A program made the translations under genes and the position numbers. Shown piece by piece: positions 15,447 through 22,759 of a stretch of 29,050 bases of DNA. How positions within the stretch are numbered: position 1 is the first letter of the stretch; each line of letters starts with the position of its first letter. This stretch comes from Microcaldota archaeon (GTDB taxonomy: Archaea; Micrarchaeota; Micrarchaeia; Anstonellales; Anstonellaceae): contig JAOAKE010000006.1 in NCBI GenBank assembly GCA_026413805.1, positions 1-29,050 on the forward strand, read 5' to 3'. The notes under the pieces are model-generated. The model worked only from the letters and a program-made list of their open reading frames with translations, did not search any database and was not told the DNA's origin.

Positions 15447-17039
15447 CCGGAAGATGCTGAGCCGAATCGCACTGCTTTTTTCAAGTTCTTCATTAAGCTC
15501 CTCAAGCACTTTCTTTTTTATTTCAAGATATTTTTCCCTTCCAATCTCGAAATTGCCTATCGCATAGCGCAAGTTTTTCACATTAAAGCAAAACATACAG
15601 TCACGGCAATTTTCAATATCGTGGCAGTAATAGCAATCTGAGCAGTTCCGGGAGGCATCCACTTCAAAGCAGCGCTGCAACTTCGCAGAGTGGTAACAGT
15701 TTATACAGAAGCTCGAGTTCCTCACTTCATTGCCTCCAAAAACATATTCTGAATCGCGCGCCCAGTAACCGAATGCAGAATATTTTGAGTTTATGTTTAG
15801 AATGTTTTTGTAGCAGTTGGAAGATTCGAAATTGATGATTGCATCAATTGCATTTTTTACAGTCCCCAAAGTCCAGTTTGGGCAGAAATAAGCTATTTTG
15901 GAGATAATCTCCGCAGCATTCTTTATACTCAGCCTCTCCAGCTCTTGGTGGCTAATCTGAAGTTTCTCGCCAATAAAACCCGCTTCCTCTTCAGTTAGAA
16001 GTCGATTGCGAGGATAAAAGTGAAAGTCGAGATGTTCAGGCACTACTATCCTTTTTCCACTTGCGCAAGATTTACCATCTTCTAACCTCGCTGTGTATTG
16101 ATTGAGCCATTTAGCGTATCTATCAATCTGCGAGTATGGCTTGCCAAAGAGAAGTTTAGCAGTATCTGCGAATGCCTTTTCTATAATAGCGGCATTCTCT
16201 CTTTCTGCCATGCCTTTGTTCTGCATTTTGGCCAATATAATTTCAAGTTCTTTCTGATTTTGCGGAGGTGTTTTGCATAAGGCAAGAAGGGATGGAAGTT
16301 TTTTATCTCTAATGAGCATTTCACGCATTTCTGAAAGCAGCCTGTTCTTAATCTCGTGATATTTTTCAGGACTAAGTTGCAGGTTTCCTATGCAATAGCG
16401 CTTGTTTTTCAAGTTGAAGCAAAAAAAGCAATGCTGACAGTTGGCAAGATTGTGCGAGTAATAACAGTCAGCACAATATTCAGCTTTCGAACATTCGAAG
16501 CAGCGGGAGGAATACATTGTGGCAAAAGTCTTTATACAAAAACTAGTCGAGCCATGGCCATTGCAGCCAAACATATACTCGCATGAAGTCGCCTGTGTGG
16601 TGTGAGTAATATATTTGCAGTAGGCGCAGCGCTCTGAGTGATAGACGAAATAGCTCTCGAAAATGCCTGTACTTTTATCAACAAATTTCGAATTGCCAAG
16701 CACAACATTGCCGGTGTAATAAATCCTGTCGCGCACTGCATTGAGCAGCGATTCAATTTCACCTATTCTTTCACTTGAGATATGTATTGGCGGATATCTT
16801 TTATTGAAATCAACCTCATCAAATGAAATCCAGCGGCTGTTCTTACCGTAGTGCGGAACAGAAATGACTATCTCCCTACCCTTAGAATCTGTATAAACAG
16901 TGCGAGGGCTGAGATTATCCGAAAGCCACTTCTCGTAATCTTTTAGCTCACCTATCTCTCCCCCTAAAATAATTTTGCACGTATCTTTCCACTTCTTATT
17001 CAATTCAGTGTATACAATTTCATTCACATCAGCATGCAC
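15435..17039 (-). CDS. Cysteine-rich duplicated protein, unknown function
   Basis: 534 aa with two homologous halves, about 75-260 and 330-520. Each half contains a proline/Tyr segment, a helical stretch, scattered CxxC pairs, and a terminal block: CYYSHNLANCQHCFFCFNLK then NKRYCIGN in the first half; CYYCHDIENCRDCMFCFNVK then NLRYAIGN in the second. A charged helix follows each block (SPEKYHEIKNRLLSEM; GREKYLEIKKKVLEEL). About 30 Cys in CxxC-type arrays suggest several zinc or other metal sites, or disulfides. There is no signal peptide or membrane helix, so metal binding in the cytoplasm is the likelier reading. The start is GTG 17039 behind AGGTGAT; a TATA-like TTTAAATTT lies about 35 bp upstream. 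It appears AT-richer than flanking genes. A fragment of a second family member lies at 17187-17462. Confidence 0.75.
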   Translation of the reverse strand: MHADVNEIVYTELNKKWKDTCKIILGGEIGELKDYEKWLSDNLSPRTVYTDSKGREIVISVPHYGKNSRWISFDEVDFNKRYPPIHISSERIGEIESLLNAVRDRIYYTGNVVLGNSKFVDKSTGIFESYFVYHSERCAYCKYITHTTQATSCEYMFGCNGHGSTSFCIKTFATMYSSRCFECSKAEYCADCYYSHNLANCQHCFFCFNLKNKRYCIGNLQLSPEKYHEIKNRLLSEMREMLIRDKKLPSLLALCKTPPQNQKELEIILAKMQNKGMAERENAAIIEKAFADTAKLLFGKPYSQIDRYAKWLNQYTARLEDGKSCASGKRIVVPEHLDFHFYPRNRLLTEEEAGFIGEKLQISHQELERLSIKNAAEIISKIAYFCPNWTLGTVKNAIDAIINFESSNCYKNILNINSKYSAFGYWARDSEYVFGGNEVRNSSFCINCYHSAKLQRCFEVDASRNCSDCYYCHDIENCRDCMFCFNVKNLRYAIGNFEIGREKYLEIKKKVLEELNEELEKSSAIRLSIFRLLD

Positions 17040-17135
17040 TCCATCACCTAATATCTAATTGGGCTGTTTCAAATTTAAAGCATAACATCGCCTCGCGCTC
17101 AAGAATTTTCCTCTGTCGTGCAAACTGTGTTCTAC

Positions 17136-17225
17136 CTAGTGGCGCACTAATTCAGCAAAATTTCTCTCTTCTTTTCTTGTGCGTAGCGCAAATGCACGCA
17201 GCCTTTCATCATATTCTTTCACCAC
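17136..17225 (-). pseudogene. Possible C-terminal remnant of another gene
   Basis: On the minus strand a protein-like stretch (VKEYDERLRAFALRTRKEER, then NFAELVRH) ends at TAG 17136-17138. Upstream it runs into DNA that codes on the opposite strand for the cysteine-rich fragment, so no complete gene is possible. It may be the truncated end of a gene broken at about 17225. It could also be chance. Confidence 0.22.
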
Positions 17226-17462
17226 TGCTCCCGCTGTTCTGGCTGCTACTTCTGCCACAACTGCGAGAACGTTCACGACTCCATGTTCTGCTTTAACGTG
17301 AAGAATAAGCGATATGCTATTGGAAATGTTGAGGTAGGCAGAGAGAAATTCCTGGAAGCGAAAAAAATACTGCTTGATTATGTGGATAAACAGCTTGAAG
17401 CAAAGGGTTCGCTAACGCTTGATATCTACAATTTGGCTGACTTCGAGGCAAAGAAGCGCTAG
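17187..17462 (+). pseudogene. 3' fragment of a second cysteine-rich family gene
   Basis: Plus-strand frame after an in-frame TAG at 17184 up to TAG 17460-17462. It encodes CSRCSGCYFCHNCENVHDSM, FCFNVKNKRYAIGN and VGREKFLEAKKILLDYV, closely matching the terminal block and following helix of both halves of the 534-aa gene. The N-terminal majority is missing and no start with a ribosome binding site is present, so it is a truncated copy. It is inverted relative to the intact gene and its stop overlaps the metK end by 4 bp. The C-terminal tail (LEAKGSLTLDIYNLADFEAK) differs from that of the intact gene, suggesting an independent family member rather than a fresh duplication. Confidence 0.75.
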
Positions 17463-18634
17463 ATGCCAGCCTGCCTTTTCAGCTCCGCAGCCTTGTCTGT
17501 CTTTTCCCAGGTAAAGTCGGGGTCTTCCCTCCCGAAATGCCCGTAGCAGGCGGTTTTCTCATAAATGGGGCGGCGAAGCTTCAGGTCCTTGATTATCTGG
17601 CCTGGCTTGAGCCTGAAATTCTTGCGGATGAGCTCAATCAGCTTCCCATTCTCAATTTTGCCTGTGCCAAATGTGTCTACGAAGATTGAGACGGGCTCGG
17701 CTACACCGATGACATAGGCAAGCTGCACCTCGCAGCGCTCGGCCAAGCCAGCAGCAACGATGTTTTTTGCGATATAGCGCGCCATGTAGGAGGCAGAGCG
17801 GTCAACTTTGGTGGGGTCTTTTCCTGAAAAGCAGCCTCCACCATGGGCAGCCATTCCTCCATAGGTGTCAGCAATTATCTTCCTTCCAGTCATCCCAGTG
17901 TCTGCGGCAGGGCCTCCAAGCACAAACCTGCCTGTCCCATTTACAATTACTTTCGTGTCAGCAGTGTAGTATTTTCCAAGGACAGGCCTTATGACGTGCT
18001 TGACCAAATCCTCCTTTATCATCTGAGGGGTTATCTCCTTCCCATTAATTTTGTCGTCGTGCTGCGCCGCAATCACTACACAGGTTACTCGCTGCGGCTT
18101 GTGGTCCTGGCTGTATTCCACAGTCACCTGCGTCTTTCCATCAGGGCGAAGATAGGGCACGATTTTTTTCTTGCGCACCTCAGCCATTTTCATTGCGAGC
18201 TTGTTTGCAAGCGAAATTGGAAGGGGCATAAGCTCTGGGGTTTCATTCACAGCATACCCGAACATTATTCCCTGGTCGCCTGCGCCAATATTTTCCAAGT
18301 CGTCCTCGCGCACGCCCATTGCTATGTCTGGAGATTGCGAATGGATTGAGACAAGCACCCCGCATCCGCGGGTGTCAAAATAATACTCTGGCTTGTCATA
18401 GCCTATTTTTGCCAAGGTCCTTCGGACTATTCCCTCCACATCGCAATATCCCTTTGTAGTCACCTCGCCAGCAACCACCACCAAGCCAGTTGTGGCAAGC
18501 GCCTCCACCGCAACATGTGATGTTGGGTCTTGCGAAATCAAGTCATCAAGTATCGCGTCTGAAATCTGGTCACAGACCTTGTCAGGGTGGCCCTCAGTGA
18601 CTGCCTCTGAAGTAAAAAGGTAAGTTTTTCCCAT
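17459..18634 (-). CDS. metK: S-adenosylmethionine synthetase, bacterial-type
   Basis: Makes SAM from methionine and ATP. 391 aa from the ATG at 18634, chosen for GGAGG 8 nt upstream and the family-typical start MGKTYLFTSEAVTEGHPDKV; the frame is open 43 codons further. Motifs: GHPDKVCDQISDAILD (ATP/methionine site), GAGDQGIMFGYA, GGPAADTGMTGRKIIADTYG, GGGCFSGKDPTKVDRSASYM (P-loop-like) and YGHFGREDPDFTWEKTDKA. These are hallmarks of the bacterial/eukaryotic MetK family, not of the divergent archaeal MAT family that most archaea use. Probably acquired by transfer, though some DPANN lineages may share it. The leader has two TATA candidates (18711-18718, 18727-18735). Confidence 0.96.
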   Translation of the reverse strand: MGKTYLFTSEAVTEGHPDKVCDQISDAILDDLISQDPTSHVAVEALATTGLVVVAGEVTTKGYCDVEGIVRRTLAKIGYDKPEYYFDTRGCGVLVSIHSQSPDIAMGVREDDLENIGAGDQGIMFGYAVNETPELMPLPISLANKLAMKMAEVRKKKIVPYLRPDGKTQVTVEYSQDHKPQRVTCVVIAAQHDDKINGKEITPQMIKEDLVKHVIRPVLGKYYTADTKVIVNGTGRFVLGGPAADTGMTGRKIIADTYGGMAAHGGGCFSGKDPTKVDRSASYMARYIAKNIVAAGLAERCEVQLAYVIGVAEPVSIFVDTFGTGKIENGKLIELIRKNFRLKPGQIIKDLKLRRPIYEKTACYGHFGREDPDFTWEKTDKAAELKRQAGI

Positions 18635-18726
18635 CCAACTGCCTCCGCAGAATTGCGCCACTGCCCGCCTATAAGGGCATGCACTTGTTTTATTCCTTTT
18701 GCTGAGGGCTGTTTTTAAAGTGTTAC

Positions 18727-18735
18727 TATATAAAA
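18727..18735. promoter_or_regulatory. Divergent TATA box between metK and the TraB-like gene
   Basis: TATATAAAA on the plus strand, about 40 bp before the ATG at 18775. On the minus strand TTTTATATA lies about 95 bp before the metK ATG, giving metK a leader of about 70 nt if used. A second TTTAAAAA for metK is at 18711-18718. Confidence 0.5.
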
Positions 18736-18774
18736 TTATGTGTAAATTATGAGCCTTTCCCAAGGTGCAAAATA

Positions 18775-19752
18775 ATGAATGCTCAGCGCAGGGTGCATTT
18801 CCACTTCAGCTTCGGCTACCATGCAACTCAAGAAGACTTTAGGAAGGCAAAAAATGCCTTAGAAAAGTTTAGGCCCAACGTCTATGCAATGGAAGAGCCC
18901 ACCCTCAGCAGGGCGGAGCGGGCAGATGCCCTTCCTAAAATTTCCAAGACAATCCAGCTCGCAAGGAGAGACATCCTATTGCGCAGGCAGATCCTGGACG
19001 GCGTTCGCAGTTCTACTACGCCTGACATGGAAGAATTCCATGTTGAACAGATGGCATACGCCATGGACCGCAGGCCTCCACTGGCAGTGTTTCCGCTTGA
19101 GGCCCACGATGCGCAGTCAGTTGAAAAGCACAATCGCCTTCGCAACGAAAGTGGCGCTCAGAAACAAGACGCAATCCAGGCAATTTACATGGGCGAGACA
19201 GAAAAAGCCTTGCGGCTTTTGTTAAGCTCACAAATCAAGCTAATCAAGACATTCTTTGAGAGGGACCTGAGCATCGTTGAGAACATGCGCTCTTATGGCG
19301 AAGATTTGCTCCAAGTTCTCCCGTCGCTTGGAAGGTTCAACCCCCTCCGAGTCTTTGTCAGGCTTGGCCACCTGCACACAGCAGTTTACTTCCAAGCAAA
19401 AAGAAAGTATGCAAACAACCCATCCATCACCATATCAAGAGAGATGGACGAGGCCAAATTGCACACATACAACGTGGAAGAGTGGCTTCAGCGTGCCTTG
19501 TTGTTCAGAAAGCCGTTCAACTATGATTGGTTGCTGCGCGTTCTTCTGATGAACATATTGCAGTATGAAATATCCTTAAGAGAGGGGCAAAGCAGGCTAT
19601 TTTACTTTATAAAAGAGTCTTCAAAGAAGGCGCTTTCAGTCCCCTCAAAGCTGCTGGCAGGGATATTCGAAAGGAATTCGCGCAAAAACAGCAAACTTCA
19701 GTTCCAGGATTGGGCTCGGCAAATCGCCTCTGAAGTAGAAAAAAACCAATAG
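18775..19752 (+). CDS. TraB/PrgY- or EreA/ChaN-like domain protein, unknown function
   Basis: 325 aa. The start ATG 18775 has AAGGTG 7 nt upstream. The opening HFHFSFGYHATQEDFRKAKN followed by KFRPNVYAMEEP fits the first strand-His-helix and the P-x-x-(I/V)-x-x-E segment of the TraB/EreA/ChaN fold. RRPPLAVFPLEAHD would be the next strand. ENMRSYGEDLLQVLPSLGRF with FVRLGHLHTAVYF resembles the late R...(V)xxGxxH motif. The C-terminal 90 residues are helical and basic, without membrane helices, whereas TraB proteins usually carry them. Family function is unsettled (proposed metal-dependent hydrolase). It is divergent from metK and followed by tRNA-Arg. The assignment is by motif layout. Confidence 0.55.
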   Translation: MNAQRRVHFHFSFGYHATQEDFRKAKNALEKFRPNVYAMEEPTLSRAERADALPKISKTIQLARRDILLRRQILDGVRSSTTPDMEEFHVEQMAYAMDRRPPLAVFPLEAHDAQSVEKHNRLRNESGAQKQDAIQAIYMGETEKALRLLLSSQIKLIKTFFERDLSIVENMRSYGEDLLQVLPSLGRFNPLRVFVRLGHLHTAVYFQAKRKYANNPSITISREMDEAKLHTYNVEEWLQRALLFRKPFNYDWLLRVLLMNILQYEISLREGQSRLFYFIKESSKKALSVPSKLLAGIFERNSRKNSKLQFQDWARQIASEVEKNQ

Positions 19753-19770
19753 CTTGGCATTTGCCAATCG

Positions 19771-19778
19771 TATTTAAG
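19771..19778 (+). promoter_or_regulatory. TATA box of tRNA-Arg
   Basis: TATTTAAG, 22-29 bp upstream of the first tRNA base at 19800. Confidence 0.55.
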
Positions 19779-19799
19779 CCTATCCCATCTAATTTCTTC

Positions 19800-19913
19800 G
19801 CCCTCGTAGTCTAACCTGGATAGGACACGAGCTTGCGGAAACCATCCTGAGCCTGCGCAAAAAGGGAAGGTTGCAGAGAGCTTGGAATCCGCGTTCGAAT
19901 CGCGGCGAGGGCG
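19800..19913 (+). tRNA. tRNA-Arg(GCG) with a canonical 37/38 intron of 40 nt
   Basis: Acceptor GCCCTCG (19800-19806) pairs with CGAGGGC (19906-19912); discriminator G. D-arm GTCT/GGAC, anticodon stem CGAGC/GCTTG, loop TTGCGGA with anticodon GCG, T-arm CCGCG-TTCGAAT-CGCGG. The intron is 19839-19878. The splice site is a complete bulge-helix-bulge: central helix TTGC/GCAG, 3-nt bulges GGA and AGA, inner helix AACC/GGTT. The mature tRNA is 74 nt. Confidence 0.95.
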
Positions 19914-20009
19914 TCTGTTCCCAGAGAGAAAGCGCGGGGTGAAAAAATGAGGCGCGGAAAGCTGTCGGCGACAAGAAGGCAGTCGCGAAAGCGGGCAAAG
20001 AGCAACTGA

Positions 20010-20030
20010 TTTTTTTGTTTTTCATTTTTT
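20010..20030 (+). terminator. T-rich termination region after tRNA-Arg
   Basis: Almost uninterrupted T-run about 100 nt downstream of tRNA-Arg. Archaeal RNA polymerase terminates at such runs. The intervening 19914-20009 and the following 20031-20121 hold no gene I can support; the latter contains AT-rich promoter-like sequence (20056-20078) for korA. Confidence 0.45.
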
Positions 20031-20121
20031 GGGCTACGTCAATGCGCGGATATAACATTTATTAATTTCAGCTTAAAACGAATAAGGTGCGACGGGCATT
20101 GCAGCTGGCAGTGTGGTGCTA

Positions 20122-21879
20122 ATGGCGGTAATAAACCGCGTTAATTTCAAGATTGGCGGGCCTGCAGGAAGCGGAGTGGCAACAGTGGGCCTGCTGTTTG
20201 CAAAATGCCTCCAGCGCGCAGGCTTGAATGTTTTTGGCACCAATGACTACCCCTCGCTTATCAAGGGGGGGCACAACACCTACATGGTTGCAGCATCGCC
20301 AGAGCCTGTCTATTCCATCGTAGACGGCTTTGACATCCTAATTGCCTTGGACCAGCTTACAGCCAGCCTCCACTCACACGAGCTTACTCACAAGGGCGCG
20401 CTCATTTACGACTCTGACAAAGTGAAGGGAGGATGGCCCACTGACAGGCCAGATATAATGTGCATCGGAGCGCCGCTCACACAGATGGCTGCACAGGCCG
20501 GCGGGGAAATAATGTTCAATACAGTGGCGCTTGGCGCCTCTATGGGCATAATGCAGCTTGACTTCCAGATACTTGAGGGCATGATGAGAAAAATTTGGGC
20601 AAGGAAAGGGGAGGCAGTTGTGCAGGCGAACATTGCTGCTGCAAAGGCAGGCTATGATTTTTCAAAGGAAGCCCTTCGAGAGCCATTTAAGGTAAAAATT
20701 GAGTTTGTAAAAAGAGAAAAGACAATGTTCATAAATGGCAACGAGGCATCTGTTTTAGGTGCAGTGCGGGCTGGCTGCAAGTTTGTTGCAGAATACCCTA
20801 TGAGCCCTTCCTCTGCAATCTTGCACCTCATGGCAGGGCACGAGAGAGAATACGGGATAATAGTAAAGCAGACTGAAGATGAAATTGCAGCTGCTAACAT
20901 GATTGCCGGCGCGGCATTTGCAGGGGTGCGGGCAATGACTGCCACCTCGGGCGGAGGGTTCTCGCTCATGGTAGAAGCCTTGGGCAATATGGGCATAGCC
21001 GAAATCCCATGCGTTATATTTGAGTCGCAGCGCGCAGGCCCGTCAACAGGGCTTCCCACCTACACCGAACAGGCAGACTTGCAATTTGTCCTCCATGCCT
21101 CGCAGGGAGAATTTCCGCGGGTGGTAATCGCGCCAGGAGACCCGCAAGAATGCTACATAGAGGCAATAAATGCCTTCAACATCGCCGAGCTTGTCCAAAC
21201 CCCTGTGATTGTGCTTCTGGACAAATTCCTCTCCGAGTCTTCCATGACCATTGAGGACGTTCGGCGCATCCCTGTCCAGATAGACAGGGGCAAGCTGCTA
21301 AGCGATGAGCAGATGGCGGCAGCCTCTGGCTTCAAAAGGTATGCGATTACCGAAGACGGGATATCGCCGCGCTGCCTTCCGGGGCAAAGGAATGGAATCC
21401 ATGTGTGCTCAAGCTACGAGCACGACGAAACAGGCTTCACATCGGAGGCACCTGATGTCAGGGTGGCAATGATTAACAAGCGCGCCCGCAAGCTTGCAGC
21501 CATCCCACAGCCAATAATTGCTCCCTCGTTTGCAGGGGCTTCAGAAGAAGAAGCGCAGATTTTGCTTGTCTGCTGGGGCTCTACAAAAATGCCCATGCTT
21601 GAAGCACTTAAATTGCTTGGGAGAAGCGGGATAAAGGCAAGGATGATGCACATCAGGTATGCCAGCCCCTTCCCAGCCCGCGCAGTGCTTTCTGCGCTCA
21701 TGAAAGCCAAAAATACCTTGATATTTGAGGGCAATTCAGAGGCGCAAATGCGCTCCTTGATACTCCAAAAGACTGGCTACTACATTGAGAAAACCTGCCT
21801 AAGATATGATGGCCGCCCCTTCACGCCCGAGGAGATATGTGAAGCGGCAAAAAAGGCGATTGAAAGAAAAATGATCTAA
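20122..21879 (+). CDS. korA: 2-oxoacid:ferredoxin oxidoreductase, fused gamma-alpha subunit
   Basis: Oxidatively decarboxylates 2-oxoacids to acyl-CoA with ferredoxin reduction, together with the beta subunit downstream. 585 aa from the ATG at 20122; the frame also has GTG 20113 and 20116. The gamma domain (about 1-190) starts NFKIGGPAGSGVATVGLLFA and has TNDYPSLIKGGHNTY. The alpha domain (about 205-585) starts FINGNEASVLGAVRAGCKFV and has YPMSPSSAIL, the pyrimidine-binding segment of the TPP fold, and AMTATSGGGFSLMVEALG. The fused gamma-alpha order is typical of the KorA/OorA type of archaea and Bacteria. The exact substrate (2-oxoglutarate, pyruvate or branched-chain) is not decided by sequence. 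It is followed by korB after 10 bp. Confidence 0.92.
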   Translation: MAVINRVNFKIGGPAGSGVATVGLLFAKCLQRAGLNVFGTNDYPSLIKGGHNTYMVAASPEPVYSIVDGFDILIALDQLTASLHSHELTHKGALIYDSDKVKGGWPTDRPDIMCIGAPLTQMAAQAGGEIMFNTVALGASMGIMQLDFQILEGMMRKIWARKGEAVVQANIAAAKAGYDFSKEALREPFKVKIEFVKREKTMFINGNEASVLGAVRAGCKFVAEYPMSPSSAILHLMAGHEREYGIIVKQTEDEIAAANMIAGAAFAGVRAMTATSGGGFSLMVEALGNMGIAEIPCVIFESQRAGPSTGLPTYTEQADLQFVLHASQGEFPRVVIAPGDPQECYIEAINAFNIAELVQTPVIVLLDKFLSESSMTIEDVRRIPVQIDRGKLLSDEQMAAASGFKRYAITEDGISPRCLPGQRNGIHVCSSYEHDETGFTSEAPDVRVAMINKRARKLAAIPQPIIAPSFAGASEEEAQILLVCWGSTKMPMLEALKLLGRSGIKARMMHIRYASPFPARAVLSALMKAKNTLIFEGNSEAQMRSLILQKTGYYIEKTCLRYDGRPFTPEEICEAAKKAIERKMI

Positions 21880-21889
21880 GCGTGATAAT

Positions 21890-22744
21890 ATGGTGACAGT
21901 TTCCGAACTCAATGTCCCGCACATGCCTCAGTGGTGCCCAGGCTGCGGGGATTTTGGCATCCTCATCTCCCTAAAAGGCGCAATTGCAAAGCTCGGGCTA
22001 AACCCCCATGAGGTAGTCGTGGTTTCGGGCATAGGCTGTTCAGGCAAGCTGCCTCACTATATCAAAACATACGGGTATGAAGGGATTCATGGGCGGGCGC
22101 TTCCTGCCGCCACAGGCATACACCTTGCAAACCACAAGCTCACCACAATTGTGGTCGGCGGAGATGGCGATGGATACGGGATTGGAATGGGGCACTTCAT
22201 ACACACAATGCGACGCAATTTTGACATGACCTATATAGTCCATGACAACGAGATATACGGGCTCACAACTGGCCAGACCTCGCCCACTACCAAAAAGGGG
22301 GTAAAGACAAAATCAACCCCTTTTGGCTCGATTGACACAGAGGTAAACCCTCCCCTTCTTGCCTTGGCAGCTGGCGCCACCTTTGTGGCCCGTGGGTTTT
22401 CAGGAGACATCCCGCACCTTACAGAATTAATCGCAAAGGGAATTGCGCACAGGGGAATTGCATTTATTGATGTTTTCCAGCCATGCGTCACTTACCGCAA
22501 GGACTTGCCATACGAGCTTTACCAAAAGAAAATCTACAAGCTGGAGGCAGAAGGGCACAACCCCTCGGACTGGGAGGCAGCGCTAAAGAAGGCGCGCGAA
22601 ACCGATCGCTGGCCAATCGGGGTTTTTTACCAAGAGCAAAAGCCAATCTACACAGACGAAATACCTTTCATATCCGAATCGCCCCTCGCAAAGCACGACA
22701 TCTCAAAAATAGACATCTCCAAATTTGTAGAGGAGTTCTTCTAA
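21890..22744 (+). CDS. korB: 2-oxoacid:ferredoxin oxidoreductase, beta (TPP-binding) subunit
   Basis: 284 aa. MPQWCPGCGDFGIL carries the Cys pair that, with a later Cys, binds the proximal 4Fe-4S cluster (GIGCSGKLPHY). TPP/Mg binding: VVGGDGDGYGIGMGHFIHTM, then IVHDNEIYGLTTGQTSPTT. The C-terminal segment FIDVFQPCVTY supplies a further conserved Cys. With korA it forms an alpha-gamma/beta enzyme. No separate ferredoxin-like delta subunit is encoded here, so electrons pass to an external ferredoxin. It is 10 bp downstream of korA and converges on the 390-aa membrane gene. Confidence 0.93.
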   Translation: MVTVSELNVPHMPQWCPGCGDFGILISLKGAIAKLGLNPHEVVVVSGIGCSGKLPHYIKTYGYEGIHGRALPAATGIHLANHKLTTIVVGGDGDGYGIGMGHFIHTMRRNFDMTYIVHDNEIYGLTTGQTSPTTKKGVKTKSTPFGSIDTEVNPPLLALAAGATFVARGFSGDIPHLTELIAKGIAHRGIAFIDVFQPCVTYRKDLPYELYQKKIYKLEAEGHNPSDWEAALKKARETDRWPIGVFYQEQKPIYTDEIPFISESPLAKHDISKIDISKFVEEFF

Positions 22745-22759
22745 GTTTTAATGCCTGCC

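Noticed and set aside
15274..15567. 97-codon plus-strand frame starting with an HNH/AP2-like GYWRYGKNPER stretch
   Set aside because: The second half is antisense to the cysteine-rich gene, and another frame looks more coding from about 15340 on; treated as debris instead.
17843..18349. 168-codon plus-strand frame inside metK
   Set aside because: Antisense to a fully conserved enzyme and without protein-family features.
19914..20009. Possible C/D-box sRNA or 20-codon basic peptide after tRNA-Arg
   Set aside because: A CTGA precedes the T-run, but no proper box C (RTGATGA) is present; the peptide (ATG 19948 region) is too short and matches no known small ribosomal protein.
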